A stretch of DNA of 51,455 bases from [Streptosporangium] indianense (GTDB lineage Bacteria > Actinomycetota > Actinomycetes > Streptomycetales > Streptomycetaceae): positions 1 through 51,455 of the forward strand of contig NZ_JAKEIO010000046.1 of the NCBI RefSeq assembly GCF_021474405.1, read 5' to 3'. A program made the translations under genes and the position numbers. The notes under the pieces are model-generated. The model ran no database searches and had not been told where the DNA came from. It saw only the letters and a list, made by a program, of their open reading frames with translations. Shown one piece after another: positions 33,970 to 42,611 of the stretch; the first letter of the stretch is position 1; every line of letters begins with the position of its first letter.

Positions 33970-34819
33970 GGACGTCAGCACACTCACCCGGTCCGAACGG
34001 CGCCGGTTCGTCAACGCGCTGCTGGAGCTCAAACGGCGCGGTGAGTACGACGACTTCGTGCGTACGCACATCGAGTACTTCACCCCCGACGGGGAGGCCG
34101 GCCTGCGCGCCGCCCACATGGCGCCATCCTTCCTGCCCTGGCACCGCAAATTCCTGCTGGACCTGGAGAGCGCGCTGCGGCGCGTGGACGATTCGGTGAC
34201 CCTGCCGTACTGGGACTGGACGCGCGACCGCAAGCGGACGGCCGTACCGTGGACCGACGACCTGCTCGGCGGCACCGGGCGGCGTTCCGACCGGCAGGTG
34301 ATGTCCGGCCCCTTCGCCCACCGCAACGGCAAGTGGACGATCAAGGTGGGAGTCACGGACACCGAGTTCCTCACGCGTGAGCTGGGCCGTCCCCGGGATC
34401 CGATCGCGCTGCCGACGGCCAAGGACCTGGAGGCGGCCCTCAAAGACCCCGTCTACGACACGGCACCGTGGCACTCCGGGTCGGCCAAAGGGTTCCGCAA
34501 CAAGATCGAAGGGTGGGGGCCCGGGCGGGGCTCCGCTTCGTGGCGCACCCACAACCGGGTCCACCGTTGGGTCGGCGGCCACATGATGGGTGGCGCATCG
34601 GTCAACGACCCCGTGTTCTGGATGCATCACGCCTTTGTGGACCTTCTCTGGCTCCGCTGGCAGCGGCGGCACCAGGGCGCCCGCTATCTCCCCGCCAAGC
34701 CGCTGGCCCGGGGCGACGCTCAACGCGGCCGAGTCGTCGCGCGGAATCAGAAGATGCCGCCGTGGGACGTCACACCGGCCCAGATGGAGGACCAGAGCCG
34801 GATCTACCGGTACGCGTAG
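33953..34819 (+). CDS. melC2: Tyrosinase MelC2
   Basis: The 288-aa type 3 copper oxidase converts tyrosine to DOPA-quinone, the source of melanin. CuA ligands lie in RTHIEYF, AAHMAP and LPWHRKFLLDLE; CuB ligands lie in HNRVHRWVGGHM and FWMHHAFVDLLWLRW. It has no signal of its own and relies on MelC1 for secretion. GTG at 33953 follows GAGGGGGAG and lies inside the end of melC1, the classic coupled arrangement. The chain is slightly longer than the usual ~273 aa, mainly from small insertions. The gene faces the dehydrogenase gene convergently. Confidence 0.95.
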   Translation: MVYTRKDVSTLTRSERRRFVNALLELKRRGEYDDFVRTHIEYFTPDGEAGLRAAHMAPSFLPWHRKFLLDLESALRRVDDSVTLPYWDWTRDRKRTAVPWTDDLLGGTGRRSDRQVMSGPFAHRNGKWTIKVGVTDTEFLTRELGRPRDPIALPTAKDLEAALKDPVYDTAPWHSGSAKGFRNKIEGWGPGRGSASWRTHNRVHRWVGGHMMGGASVNDPVFWMHHAFVDLLWLRWQRRHQGARYLPAKPLARGDAQRGRVVARNQKMPPWDVTPAQMEDQSRIYRYA

Positions 34820-34978
34820 TCCGAACGAGCCGGGTACGGTCGCGGCTGCGTACGCGCGGCACGCGAACGGGCACGGCGAGACCTGTGGGCGCTCACCGCG
34901 GTGACTTGCGGTCGCAGCCGCCGCCGGCACAGGCGCCATGACCACCGTGCGGGACGGTCCCCGGGCGGCACACACACC

Positions 34979-35941
34979 TCACTGCGCCAGGAGCCGTATC
35001 GGCGAACCGGCCAGAAACGCCTGGATGTTCTCGACCGCCTGGCCGTAGTACGTCGCGTAGTTGGCCCGGGAGACGTAGCCGAGGTGCGGGGTGGCGAGGA
35101 GGCGAGGGGCCGTGCGCATCGGGTGATCGGCGGGCAGGGGCTCGATGTCGAAGACGTCGACGCCGACGCCGGCGATCCGGCCCTCGTGCAGGGCGGCGAG
35201 GAGGGCCTCCTGATCGATGATGGCCGCGCGTGAGGTGTTGACCAGGTACGCGGCCGGTTTCAGGAGGGCGAGTTCGGCGGGGCCGAGCAGGCCGCGGGTG
35301 CGGTCGCTCAGCGCGAGGTGGACCGAGACGAAGTCGCTGCTCGCGAGGAGGTCCTCTTTGGAGGGGGCGAGCTCGACGCCGATCTCGTCGGTGCGCTCGC
35401 GGGCGAGGTTCTGACTCCAGGCGCTCACGTGCATGCCGAAGGCGAGCCCGACCTGAGCGACCCGGCTGCCGATCTTCCCCAGGCCGAGCAACCCGAGCCG
35501 CCGACCGTACAGATCGGCACCGACGGTGCTCTGCCAGGGGCCACCGGAGCGCAGGGCGCTGCTCTCCTCGACGATGCCCCGGGCGAGGCCGAGCAACAGC
35601 GCCCAGGTCAGTTCGACGGGGGGCGCGGAGGAACTGGCCGTGCCGCACACCGTGACGCCGTGCGCCTCGGCGACCGCGTAGTCGATGACGGAGTTCCGCA
35701 TGCCGGAGGCGACGAGCAGTTTCAGCCGGGGCAGCCGGGCGATCAGCGAGCCGGGGAACGGCACGCGCTCGCGCAGGGTCACCACGATGTCGAAGCCGGC
35801 CAGGGCCGCGGCCAGGGCGTCCTCGCCCTCGATGTGCCGGTCGAAGACGACGACCTCCACGTCGTCCGCGACGAGTGTCCAGTCGGCGACTTCGACCGCC
35901 ACCTTCTGAAAGTCGTCCAGTACAGCCCAGCGCAGCCGCAT
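34979..35941 (-). CDS. D-2-hydroxyacid dehydrogenase (NAD-dependent)
   Basis: The 320-aa protein has the family Rossmann core GRRLGLLGLGKIGSRVAQVG, the second signature near YLVNTSRAAIIDQEALL with NTSR, and the catalytic Arg in LVASGMRNSV, Glu near AGVGVDVFDIEPLP and His in LATPHLGYVS. It reduces or oxidises 2-keto/hydroxy acids, possibly as a phosphoglycerate dehydrogenase-like enzyme; the substrate cannot be read. AAGGGG lies 7 bp before the ATG. It stands alone between the melC operon and the propeller gene. Confidence 0.9.
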   Translation of the reverse strand: MRLRWAVLDDFQKVAVEVADWTLVADDVEVVVFDRHIEGEDALAAALAGFDIVVTLRERVPFPGSLIARLPRLKLLVASGMRNSVIDYAVAEAHGVTVCGTASSSAPPVELTWALLLGLARGIVEESSALRSGGPWQSTVGADLYGRRLGLLGLGKIGSRVAQVGLAFGMHVSAWSQNLARERTDEIGVELAPSKEDLLASSDFVSVHLALSDRTRGLLGPAELALLKPAAYLVNTSRAAIIDQEALLAALHEGRIAGVGVDVFDIEPLPADHPMRTAPRLLATPHLGYVSRANYATYYGQAVENIQAFLAGSPIRLLAQ

Positions 35942-36408
35942 GGCGTGCCCCTTTCACGGCCTGTGAGTCAGTACCCGGAGCGACAAACGGATCGGTCCGT
36001 GATCCGGTTCCAGGGGGCCATGATCGAGCCGGGGGCGGTGGTGCCGGAAGCCTCTCGCTGGGGCAGGTCCGCGCGTCGCGCGGGCCATCGTTTGTCCGGT
36101 ACCGGTCGGGTTCTTCATGGCCTCGGTCGTGGCGACGGCCGCCAACCGTGACGGGGCCGGCCACCTGGCGGCCCGCCACCGCTCCCACCCGTTTCGAGGC
36201 CCACGGTGCCCCTGACGAACTGTTCCAGCGCATACGCCTGCTGGGCGGATCCGCATCGGCCCGGCTACAGGTACTCAGGTAATCAGGGCAGGGGACCTGT
36301 GTTGCTCATGTGACGTATGCGCACGCAACGCCGCTGTACCTACCGAGCAGTCGTATGGGCCTGCCTCGCTGCCGTGGAGGCCATGGCAGCCCTGGAAGGG
36401 ATACAAGA
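35942..36408. other. Divergent intergenic region, no gene seen
   Basis: This 467-bp stretch separates the dehydrogenase (minus) and the propeller gene (plus). Frames present lack family signals. The propeller frame itself is open back to 36310, but that part lacks a ribosome site. gtactcaggtaatcaggg (36269-36286) is a relatively AT-rich patch that could belong to a promoter. Confidence 0.4.
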
Positions 36409-37734
36409 GTGGCACCTCAGGCAGCACGTCACCGGCGTTCGGTAAAGCGCCGCCTCATCGGCGCAGGCGCCGTGGCGACCGTGGTCGGAATCGCGCTCAC
36501 CGCGACGCTCGTAGTGAACGCCGGCGCCGCGTGGACGTCCGCGTGGAATGTCACCGCGTCCGGCTGGTCCGGCCAGGACGACCCCCAGGTCTCCATCGAC
36601 CGTTCCGGCGATGCACTGCTCGCCTGGGCAGCCATGGACAATGCGAACAGCTCCTACTTCCGTGTACAGACCCGGGTGAAGTACGCAAACGGCACCCTGG
36701 GTGCGACCCGCACCCTGTCCCCGGACGGCCGCGCCATCAGCTGGGTGCGGGCCGACTCCGATGACACCGGCGACTCGTCGGTGGTGTGGCAGCAGGACAG
36801 CACCGTCGTCGGCCGCCGGGTCGCGTCCTCCGGCAGCCTCGTCGGCTCGCTGCAGATGCTCTCCACTCCCGGGTCGCCCGCAACCACGCCCTCGGTCGCC
36901 GTGACGCCCGGCGGCAGCTCGATGGTGGCGTGGACGGAGATCCGCGACGGCAGCTGGTACGCGGTGGCCCGTCGGCTGAAGCTCGACGGCACGCTTGGCG
37001 CGGTGCACACACTCGGCTCGGGCTCGGCGGAGCCGCCGGCCATCGGCGTGGACCGCAATGGTCAGTTCGTCGTCGCCTGGGTACGCGGCTCCGAGGTGGT
37101 GGCCAAGCGGATGACCGCGACCTCGATCTCCGCGGCGAAGGTACTCACCACGCCGATCGCGGCGTACGGCGGCTTCGGCATGGTTCGGGTCGGCGTGGAC
37201 CGGGACGGCGACGCGGTGATCAGTTACCACTCCGGCGGCGGCGACCGCTCACAGGTCTGGGCCTCGCGCTGGAGCCACACCGGCACGCTGTCGAACCCGC
37301 TGCGTATCTCGACATCCGCGGAGAACGTGGACTTCCACCACACCCTCGGTACGGACCTGGACGGCGACGCGATGATCGTGTGGGTCCGCAACAACGCCGG
37401 CAAGCGCGAGCTGTACGGCCGCAAGCTCTCCGCCGGCGGCACCCTCGGCGCCATCACGTCGCTGGGCGCCGGCGACCGCCCCGATTTCGCTCTGGACGAC
37501 GACGGCGACGGCATGCTGGTGTCGCAGACCACCACGGCCATCTCCACGCCGCCGTACAGCGTCACGAAGGCCACCGCCCGGCTGGTCAGCCGCTCCGGCA
37601 CCTTCGGCAGCGCGAAGACGCTCACGACGGACGGCCGCGTGCCACAGGTCGCAGCGCGTCCGACGGCCGTGTTCACGACCACCTGGCAGCAAGAGTCGTA
37701 CCCGTACACGATCAAGGCGATCACTGGTCCCTGA
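36409..37734 (+). CDS. Secreted or membrane-anchored probable seven-bladed beta-propeller protein
   Basis: The 441-aa protein has an N-terminal basic segment and membrane or signal helix (LIGAGAVATVVGIALTATLV) and then about seven repeats of some 50-60 residues. Each carries a motif like VSIDRSGDALLAWAAM, VAVTPGGSSMVAWTE, IGVDRNGQFVVAWVRG, VGVDRDGDAVISYHSG or GTDLDGDAMIVWVRN. The repeated D-x-x-G-x-hydrophobic-W pattern fits a beta-propeller of the VCBS/FG-GAP or sialidase-like class. GTG at 36409 has GGAAGGG 8 bp upstream. No catalytic domain is visible, so binding of an extracellular partner is likely. Function is unknown. Confidence 0.75.
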   Translation: MAPQAARHRRSVKRRLIGAGAVATVVGIALTATLVVNAGAAWTSAWNVTASGWSGQDDPQVSIDRSGDALLAWAAMDNANSSYFRVQTRVKYANGTLGATRTLSPDGRAISWVRADSDDTGDSSVVWQQDSTVVGRRVASSGSLVGSLQMLSTPGSPATTPSVAVTPGGSSMVAWTEIRDGSWYAVARRLKLDGTLGAVHTLGSGSAEPPAIGVDRNGQFVVAWVRGSEVVAKRMTATSISAAKVLTTPIAAYGGFGMVRVGVDRDGDAVISYHSGGGDRSQVWASRWSHTGTLSNPLRISTSAENVDFHHTLGTDLDGDAMIVWVRNNAGKRELYGRKLSAGGTLGAITSLGAGDRPDFALDDDGDGMLVSQTTTAISTPPYSVTKATARLVSRSGTFGSAKTLTTDGRVPQVAARPTAVFTTTWQQESYPYTIKAITGP

Positions 37735-37778
37735 TCTGTCTTGGTCAGGCCGGTGGCCGCCTGTGGCAGTGATGTCAC

Positions 37779-37805
37779 CGTGGTTCAAATCCCACCGCCT
37801 TCGCT
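37779..37805 (+). other. tRNA 3'-end fragment (possible att scar)
   Basis: cgtggttcaaatcccaccgc followed by cttcgct reads as the T-arm and acceptor 3' strand of a tRNA, probably a tRNA-Ser. One G appears to be lost from the T stem (gtggg expected to pair with cccac). No 5' half is present. A strong hairpin 17 bp later looks like its former terminator. Such fragments are left at the ends of integrated elements. Confidence 0.5.
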
Positions 37806-37821
37806 CTGAGAGCAGTGACAA

Positions 37822-37854
37822 CGGCCCCTGACCGGGTTAGTAGGTCGGGGGCCG
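37822..37854 (+). terminator. Strong hairpin after the tRNA fragment
   Basis: cggcccctgacc and ggtcgggggccg form a 12-bp stem with one G-U pair around gggttagta. It may also stop transcription from the propeller gene upstream. Confidence 0.65.
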
Positions 37855-38225
37855 CTCTCGTGTCTCGCTCTCGTGAGTGCCCGTTGTCCTCCGTGTTTCC
37901 CGCTGGACCGGGCACGCGAAGGGGGCGGTAGGCGGCGTGAGCTGCGGCGACCTGTCTTGGGTGAAGTCCCCGCGCGTGCTCGGTTGTTGCCGCTGACTCA
38001 CCGTGAGTCGCCCCTGGTTATGGCACGAGAGTGGCACGGGACGCCCTGTTCTGGTGCCGCATCAGGCGACGCTCGCCCTGTCGATGGCTACTCTCACGAC
38101 GTGGCCGATGAGAAGGACAGCGGGAGCGGCTCGATCCGACGCCCCTCGTGGGACCGCCCGGTAGTGTCCACCGTCGCGCTGGAACTGGTCGGCCTCGCTG
38201 TCTCCGGGTTGATCGCTCTGGGCAT

Positions 38226-38603
38226 CCCGCCCTGACACGCATTCTCCGGCAGCACATCGAGGACGAACAGCTCAAGCCGGGTGACCTGCTGTTGCAAGGC
38301 GAGTCGGGCGGCATCCTCGCCGGTTCCGTCATGCGTCGGGCGTGGCGCAGCACGCGTAAGGCCGTACTGCCTCCGCACGTCTTCGAGTCGCCCACCGGAC
38401 AGCGCGTCCTCGACAACCGGAACACGCGCCTGATGAAGTGGCTGAGCGACGGGATCCCACCCGCCCAGGTAGCCGAGTGGGCCTGAAACAGCGTTGCCGT
38501 GCTCCTGGCGACCTACGCCCGCTGCGTCGAGGGCCAGCTACCTGACCTGAAGCGGCGGCTCGAAGCTGCCGGAGAGTCTCCCGAGCGGCCGTCCGCCGAC
38601 TGA
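38226..38603 (+). pseudogene. Tyrosine recombinase/integrase, C-terminal remnant with in-frame stop
   Basis: Only the last ~125 codons of a phage/ICE-type integrase remain. The frame reads LTRILRQHIEDEQLKPGD, then a degenerate catalytic box (DNRNTRLMKWL), then GIPPAQVAEWA, a TGA stop at 38484-38486, and continues NSVAVLLATYARCVEGQLPD to a final stop at 38601. Intact relatives read WAGHS or WAGNS here, so a Gly codon (GGA) has probably become TGA. The N-terminal and central domains are absent. The remnant ends 78 bp from the 3' end of tRNA-Arg, the usual location of an integrase next to its attachment site. Confidence 0.8.
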
Positions 38604-38647
38604 CCTCGCGGCCCGCAGGATGCCGATTGGTATGTGCCCTGACCAGC

Positions 38648-38672
38648 AAAAAGCCCTCCCAGGAGGGAGGGC
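38648..38672 (-). terminator. Terminator of tRNA-Arg
   Basis: On the minus strand an 8-bp stem gccctccc/gggagggc with a 4-base loop is followed by five T residues, 9 bp after the tRNA 3' end. Confidence 0.85.
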
Positions 38673-38681
38673 GGAGACTTG

Positions 38682-38754
38682 CGCCCCCGGCAGGACTCGA
38701 ACCTGCGGCCAAGCGCTTAGAAGGCGCCTGCTCTATCCACTGAGCTACGGGGGC
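38682..38754 (-). tRNA. tRNA-Arg (anticodon UCU)
   Basis: The minus strand folds as a 73-nt cloverleaf. The acceptor is GCCCCCG/CGGGGGC and the D-arm starts at TAGCTCAGTGGATAGAGCA. The anticodon stem GGCGC/GCGCT encloses loop CTTCTAA with anticodon TCT, and the T-arm is GCAGG-TTCGAGT-CCTGC. The CCA end is not encoded. UCU reads AGA/AGG, rare codons in high-GC genomes. It lies beside an integrase remnant, so it may have served as an integration target while staying intact. Confidence 0.95.
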
Positions 38755-39075
38755 CGGGTGTGGTGGCCTCTGTCGTGGTGCCCTGGTGTGGGCCGATCCG
38801 TGACGTTGCCGGGGACAAGGATAGGGCTCCCGCGTCCTTGTCCCTGTTGCTTCGCCTCCGTGGCTCGATGTGGAGGTTCGGTGAAGCGGTCCTGATAATC
38901 GCAGGCAGGTACGAATCGTGCATCGCTTTTGGCGTCAGAGGCATCGGGTGTTGTGCACTCGTTATGCCTGGAGTGGACCTCTGTCCCACTCGTCCCTTCC
39001 ATCCCTTGTGTTCCGTCGGCGCGCAGACATGCTCATATGCTTCAGAATTCCCCTAAAATTGGGCATTCTTCACAT
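38755..39075. other. Intergenic region between tRNA-Arg and the GTPase pair
   Basis: The GTPase frame is open back to 38929 but this part has no ribosome site and poor codon bias. cccctaaaattggg at 39049-39062 is an AT-rich, partly symmetric element with a TAAAAT -10-like box 18 bp before the GTPase start. No other gene is seen. Confidence 0.4.
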
Positions 39076-40683
39076 GTGGTGACCTTGGACGTACGGCCTC
39101 AGCTGCTCGACGCACTCTCCGCCCTGCGCGACCGTGTCGCCGCCGCACGCTTCCCGCTGCCCCTGGCGGGGGCCCCACGCGCGCGTGCCAACCGCGACGA
39201 ACTCCTCGCGCAGCTCGACGACTACTTGGTGCCCCGCTTGCGGGAGCCCGAAGCGCCGCTTCTGGCCGTCGTGGGCGGGTCCACCGGAGCCGGGAAGTCG
39301 ACGCTCGTGAACTCCCTCGTGGGACGGCGGGTCAGCGAGGCGGGCGTGCTGCGGCCGACGACACGCACCCCCGTGCTGGTCTGCCATCCGGAGGACCACC
39401 ACTGGTTCAGCGGTATGAGGGTGCTGCCCGATCTCACGCGCGTGTGGGTGCCCCAGCAGGACTCCACCGACGACCTGTTGCTCCCCGGCGAGAACCCCGC
39501 GCGCGTGCTGCGCGTCGAGACCGCCGAGACACTGCCGCCCGGCCTCGCCCTGCTCGACGCGCCCGACATCGACTCACTGGTCTCCGACAACCGGGTCCTG
39601 GCCGCCGAACTCATCTGCGCCGCCGACATCTGGGTCATGGTCACCACCGCCGCCCGCTATGCCGATGCGGTCCCCTGGCACATGCTGCGCACCGCCAAGG
39701 AGTACGACGTCACCCTGGTGACCGTGCTCGACCGCGTGCCCCATCAGGTGGTGCACGAGGTGTCGCGCCAGTACGGTGCCCTGCTCACCAAGGCCGGGCT
39801 CGGCGAGGTGCCCCGCTTCACCGTGCCCGAACTGCCCGAGTCCGCCTGGGGCGGCGGACTTCTGCCGGCCTCCGCCGTCGCCCAGCTGCGCACCTGGCTG
39901 ATCCACCAGGCCCAGGACCCAGCGGCCCGGCAGCACGTCCTCGCCCGCACGGCCTACGGCGTCCTGGACTCCCTCAAGTCCCGGATGCCCGAACTGGCCG
40001 GTGCGGCCGCCGCGCAGTACGCCGCCGCGCTGCGCCTCACCTCCGCCGTCGAAGGGGCGTACGACAGCGAGCAAGCGCGCGTGCGGGGCCGATTGCAGTC
40101 CGGGGCGGTCCTCGCCGGGGACGCGCTCAAGCGGTGGCGCGCCTTCCCGCTGGACTGCACCGCCGGTGAACTCCTCGACGCCCTGGTGGAGAGCCTGAGC
40201 GCGCTGCTGGTGTGCGCCGTCACGGCAGCCGACGAGCGCGTCGACGACGCCTGGCGGCGCGAACCGGCGTCCGCCGCCCCGGAACTCGCCGCACGCGACT
40301 CCGGGGCGGACAGCGCCGAGCAACGCATCGGCCTGGCCGTACGACGATGGCGGCGGGAGCTGGAGGAGCGCGCCGAGGACGAGGTGCGGGAACTCGACCG
40401 CAACCTCGCGCCCGACCCCGAACTGGTCGCCGCCCTGGTCGCCACCGCCCTGCTGGGCGGCCGCCGGGGCCGGATGGCCGGGGAGGGGCTCGCCGAACGG
40501 ATCGGCGCCCATGGCGCGCTGCGGCTGCGCGACCGGGCCGGGCGGCTGCTCACCGAACACGTGGACCGCGTCCTGCACGCCGAGCGCGAGCGCCGCCTCG
40601 CCCCGCTCGACGCGCTGGCCGTCCAGCCCGAGCCACAGGCCGAACTCATCGCCGCGCTGTCCGTACTGCAGAAGGAGAGGTGA
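39076..40683 (+). CDS. Dynamin/YfjP-like GTPase, first of a tandem pair
   Basis: The 535-aa protein has a P-loop VVGGSTGAGKSTLVNSLVG (about residues 67-85), a switch region RPTTRTPVLVC, and a G3-like LLDAPDIDS. The usual NKxD is degenerate (VTVLDRVP). The remaining ~300 residues are predicted mostly helical, rich in Arg, Glu and Ala, with no clear membrane segment. I choose the GTG at 39076, giving VVTLDVRPQLLDAL; a GTG at 39079 is equally possible. It is coupled to a second GTPase 3 bp downstream. Paired GTPases of this kind occur in actinobacteria, and roles in membrane or cell-cycle processes are inferred only. Confidence 0.75.
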   Translation: MVTLDVRPQLLDALSALRDRVAAARFPLPLAGAPRARANRDELLAQLDDYLVPRLREPEAPLLAVVGGSTGAGKSTLVNSLVGRRVSEAGVLRPTTRTPVLVCHPEDHHWFSGMRVLPDLTRVWVPQQDSTDDLLLPGENPARVLRVETAETLPPGLALLDAPDIDSLVSDNRVLAAELICAADIWVMVTTAARYADAVPWHMLRTAKEYDVTLVTVLDRVPHQVVHEVSRQYGALLTKAGLGEVPRFTVPELPESAWGGGLLPASAVAQLRTWLIHQAQDPAARQHVLARTAYGVLDSLKSRMPELAGAAAAQYAAALRLTSAVEGAYDSEQARVRGRLQSGAVLAGDALKRWRAFPLDCTAGELLDALVESLSALLVCAVTAADERVDDAWRREPASAAPELAARDSGADSAEQRIGLAVRRWRRELEERAEDEVRELDRNLAPDPELVAALVATALLGGRRGRMAGEGLAERIGAHGALRLRDRAGRLLTEHVDRVLHAERERRLAPLDALAVQPEPQAELIAALSVLQKER

Positions 40684-40686
40684 CCG

Positions 40687-42549
40687 GTGTCCGCCGTCAC
40701 TGATCAGGACCCCACCGAGCACTCCGACCAGCCGGACGACGACGCCCACGAGGCGGGCAGCCCGGCCGGCCGGGGCACGCCGGACGGGGAGCGTGCGAGG
40801 CGTACCCACTCCTCGACGGCATGTACCGACCCCGCGACCGCCCCTACCGGTTCCGCGGAGGCCTGGGACGACGGGCTCATCGCGCGCCGGGTCAGCGAGA
40901 CAGCCGAAGGAAGCCGGTTCCCCCTGACGGACAGCCGCTCCGCCGCCCCGTCGACGGTGACCCCCCTGACGTACGAGGGACAGCTGCGCGACCGGCTCGA
41001 GGCGCTGCGCGAACTCGTGGGGCTCTCCCGCACCCGGCTCGACAGCCGGACGCTGTCGGAGGCCGGCCGGGTGCTCGACGAGGCGTCCGCGCGGCGCAGG
41101 CTCTCCGGGCAGCACACCGTCGTGGCCATCGCGGGCGCCACCGGAAGCGGCAAGTCACAGCTGTTCAACGCGCTGGCCGGAGTGGCCATCTCGGAGACGG
41201 GCGTACGCCGTCCCACCACCGCCGCGCCCATCGCGTGCAGTTGGAGCGACGGGGCGGCCGGCCTCATCGAACGGCTCGGCATCCCGCCCCGGCTCCGCCG
41301 CCGGCCGCTGCCGACCGGGGACGGCGAGTCGCCGCTGCGCGGACTCGTTCTGATCGACCTGCCCGACCACGACTCCGCCGCCGTGCAGCACCGCCGGCAC
41401 GTGGACCGCATCCTGGGACTGGTCGACGCGGTCATCTGGGTGGTCGACCCGGAGAAGTACGCCGACGCCGTCCTCCATGAGCGCTATCTGCGGCCGATGG
41501 CGGCCCACGCCGAGGTCATGTTCGTCGTCCTCAACCAGATCGACCGGCTGCCCGGGGAAGCCGCCGAGCAGGTCCTCGACGATCTGAGGCGGCTCCTGGA
41601 CGAGGACGGCATCGCCCTCGGGGAGTACGGCGAACCGGGTGCGACCGTGCTCGCGCTGTCCGCGCTCACCGGGGACGGCATGGGCGAACTGCGGGAGGCC
41701 CTCGGGCAGTTCGTCTCCGAGCACGGGGCGCCGAACCGTCGTATCTCGGCCGACGTGGACATGGCCGCGGCCCGCCTGTGGCCCGTCTACGCCACCCAGC
41801 GGCGGACCGGGCTCAGCGAACAGGCCCGGGAGGAGTTCTCCGACCGGCTCGCGGACGCGGTGGGCGCCACGGCGGCGGGCGAGGCGGCCGAGCGGGCGTG
41901 GCTGCGCAACGCCAACCGCGCTTGCGGCACGCCCTGGCTGCGGTTGTGGCGCTGGTACCAGGACCGGGGCGAGCCCACCACGGGCCGGCTCCCCTCACGC
42001 ACACAGGCCGACGAGGAGGCCACCGCCCGTCAGCGGGTCGAGCAGGCGGTGCGGACCGTGGCCGACCGGGCGTCGGCCGGGCTGCCCGCACCCTGGGCGC
42101 AGGCGGTGCGCGAGGCCGCCGTCCGCGGCTCGCAGGGGCTGCCCGAGGCGCTGGACGAGCTGACCGTGCGTGCGGGCGTGCCGACGGGGAGGCCGCCGCG
42201 GCCCGGGTGGTGGCCGTTGGCCGTGCTGGTCCAGGCGTCCATGACGATCGTGCAGTTCCTGGGCGGGCTGTGGCTGCTGGGCCAGATCATCGGGGTCATG
42301 GCGCCCAACCTGGGGGTGCCGGTGCTGCTGATGGTGATCGGCATCGTGGGGGGCCCGCTCATCGAGTGGAGCTGCCGGATGGCGGCCCGCGGCCCGGCCC
42401 GGCGCTACGGCCTGGAGGCGGAACGCCGATTGCGGGAGGCGGCGTCCGGCTGCGGCAGGGCCCGGGTACTGGACCCGGTGGCGGCGGAGCTGCTGCGCTA
42501 CCAGGAGGTCCGGGAACAGTACGGGAGGGTGGTGGGAGCGGGGCGTTGA
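40687..42549 (+). CDS. YfjP-like membrane GTPase, second of a tandem pair
   Basis: The 620-aa protein begins with about 95 acidic, low-complexity residues, then a GTPase domain. P-loop VAIAGATGSGKSQLFNALAG lies at about 149-168, the switch is RRPTTAAPIACSW, G3-like LIDLPDHDS, and FVVLNQIDRLPG serves as the G4 site. Two hydrophobic segments near the C-terminus (about 515-535 and 540-560, GVPVLLMVIGIVGGPLIEW) suggest a membrane hairpin. GTG at 40687 has AAGGAGAGG upstream and lies 3 bp after the first GTPase stop. The pair probably acts as a heteromer at the membrane. Confidence 0.78.
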   Translation: MSAVTDQDPTEHSDQPDDDAHEAGSPAGRGTPDGERARRTHSSTACTDPATAPTGSAEAWDDGLIARRVSETAEGSRFPLTDSRSAAPSTVTPLTYEGQLRDRLEALRELVGLSRTRLDSRTLSEAGRVLDEASARRRLSGQHTVVAIAGATGSGKSQLFNALAGVAISETGVRRPTTAAPIACSWSDGAAGLIERLGIPPRLRRRPLPTGDGESPLRGLVLIDLPDHDSAAVQHRRHVDRILGLVDAVIWVVDPEKYADAVLHERYLRPMAAHAEVMFVVLNQIDRLPGEAAEQVLDDLRRLLDEDGIALGEYGEPGATVLALSALTGDGMGELREALGQFVSEHGAPNRRISADVDMAAARLWPVYATQRRTGLSEQAREEFSDRLADAVGATAAGEAAERAWLRNANRACGTPWLRLWRWYQDRGEPTTGRLPSRTQADEEATARQRVEQAVRTVADRASAGLPAPWAQAVREAAVRGSQGLPEALDELTVRAGVPTGRPPRPGWWPLAVLVQASMTIVQFLGGLWLLGQIIGVMAPNLGVPVLLMVIGIVGGPLIEWSCRMAARGPARRYGLEAERRLREAASGCGRARVLDPVAAELLRYQEVREQYGRVVGAGR

Positions 42550-42599
42550 GGTGCCGGGTGGGGCGTTGAGGTGCCGGTGGGGCAGCGAAGTGCCGGCCG
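42541..42599 (+). repeat. Three tandem ~20-bp units after the GTPase
   Basis: gggcgttgaggtgccgggtg, gggcgttgaggtgccggtg and gggcagcgaagtgccggccg lie head to tail. The first contains the GTPase stop codon. The third is diverged. Confidence 0.85.
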
Positions 42600-42611
42600 G
42601 GGACTTCCACG

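Noticed and set aside
38101..38235. Possible 44-aa hydrophobic protein before the integrase remnant
   Set aside because: A GTG opens a frame with a plausible membrane helix, but no ribosome site is present and it lies in element debris, so it is not called.
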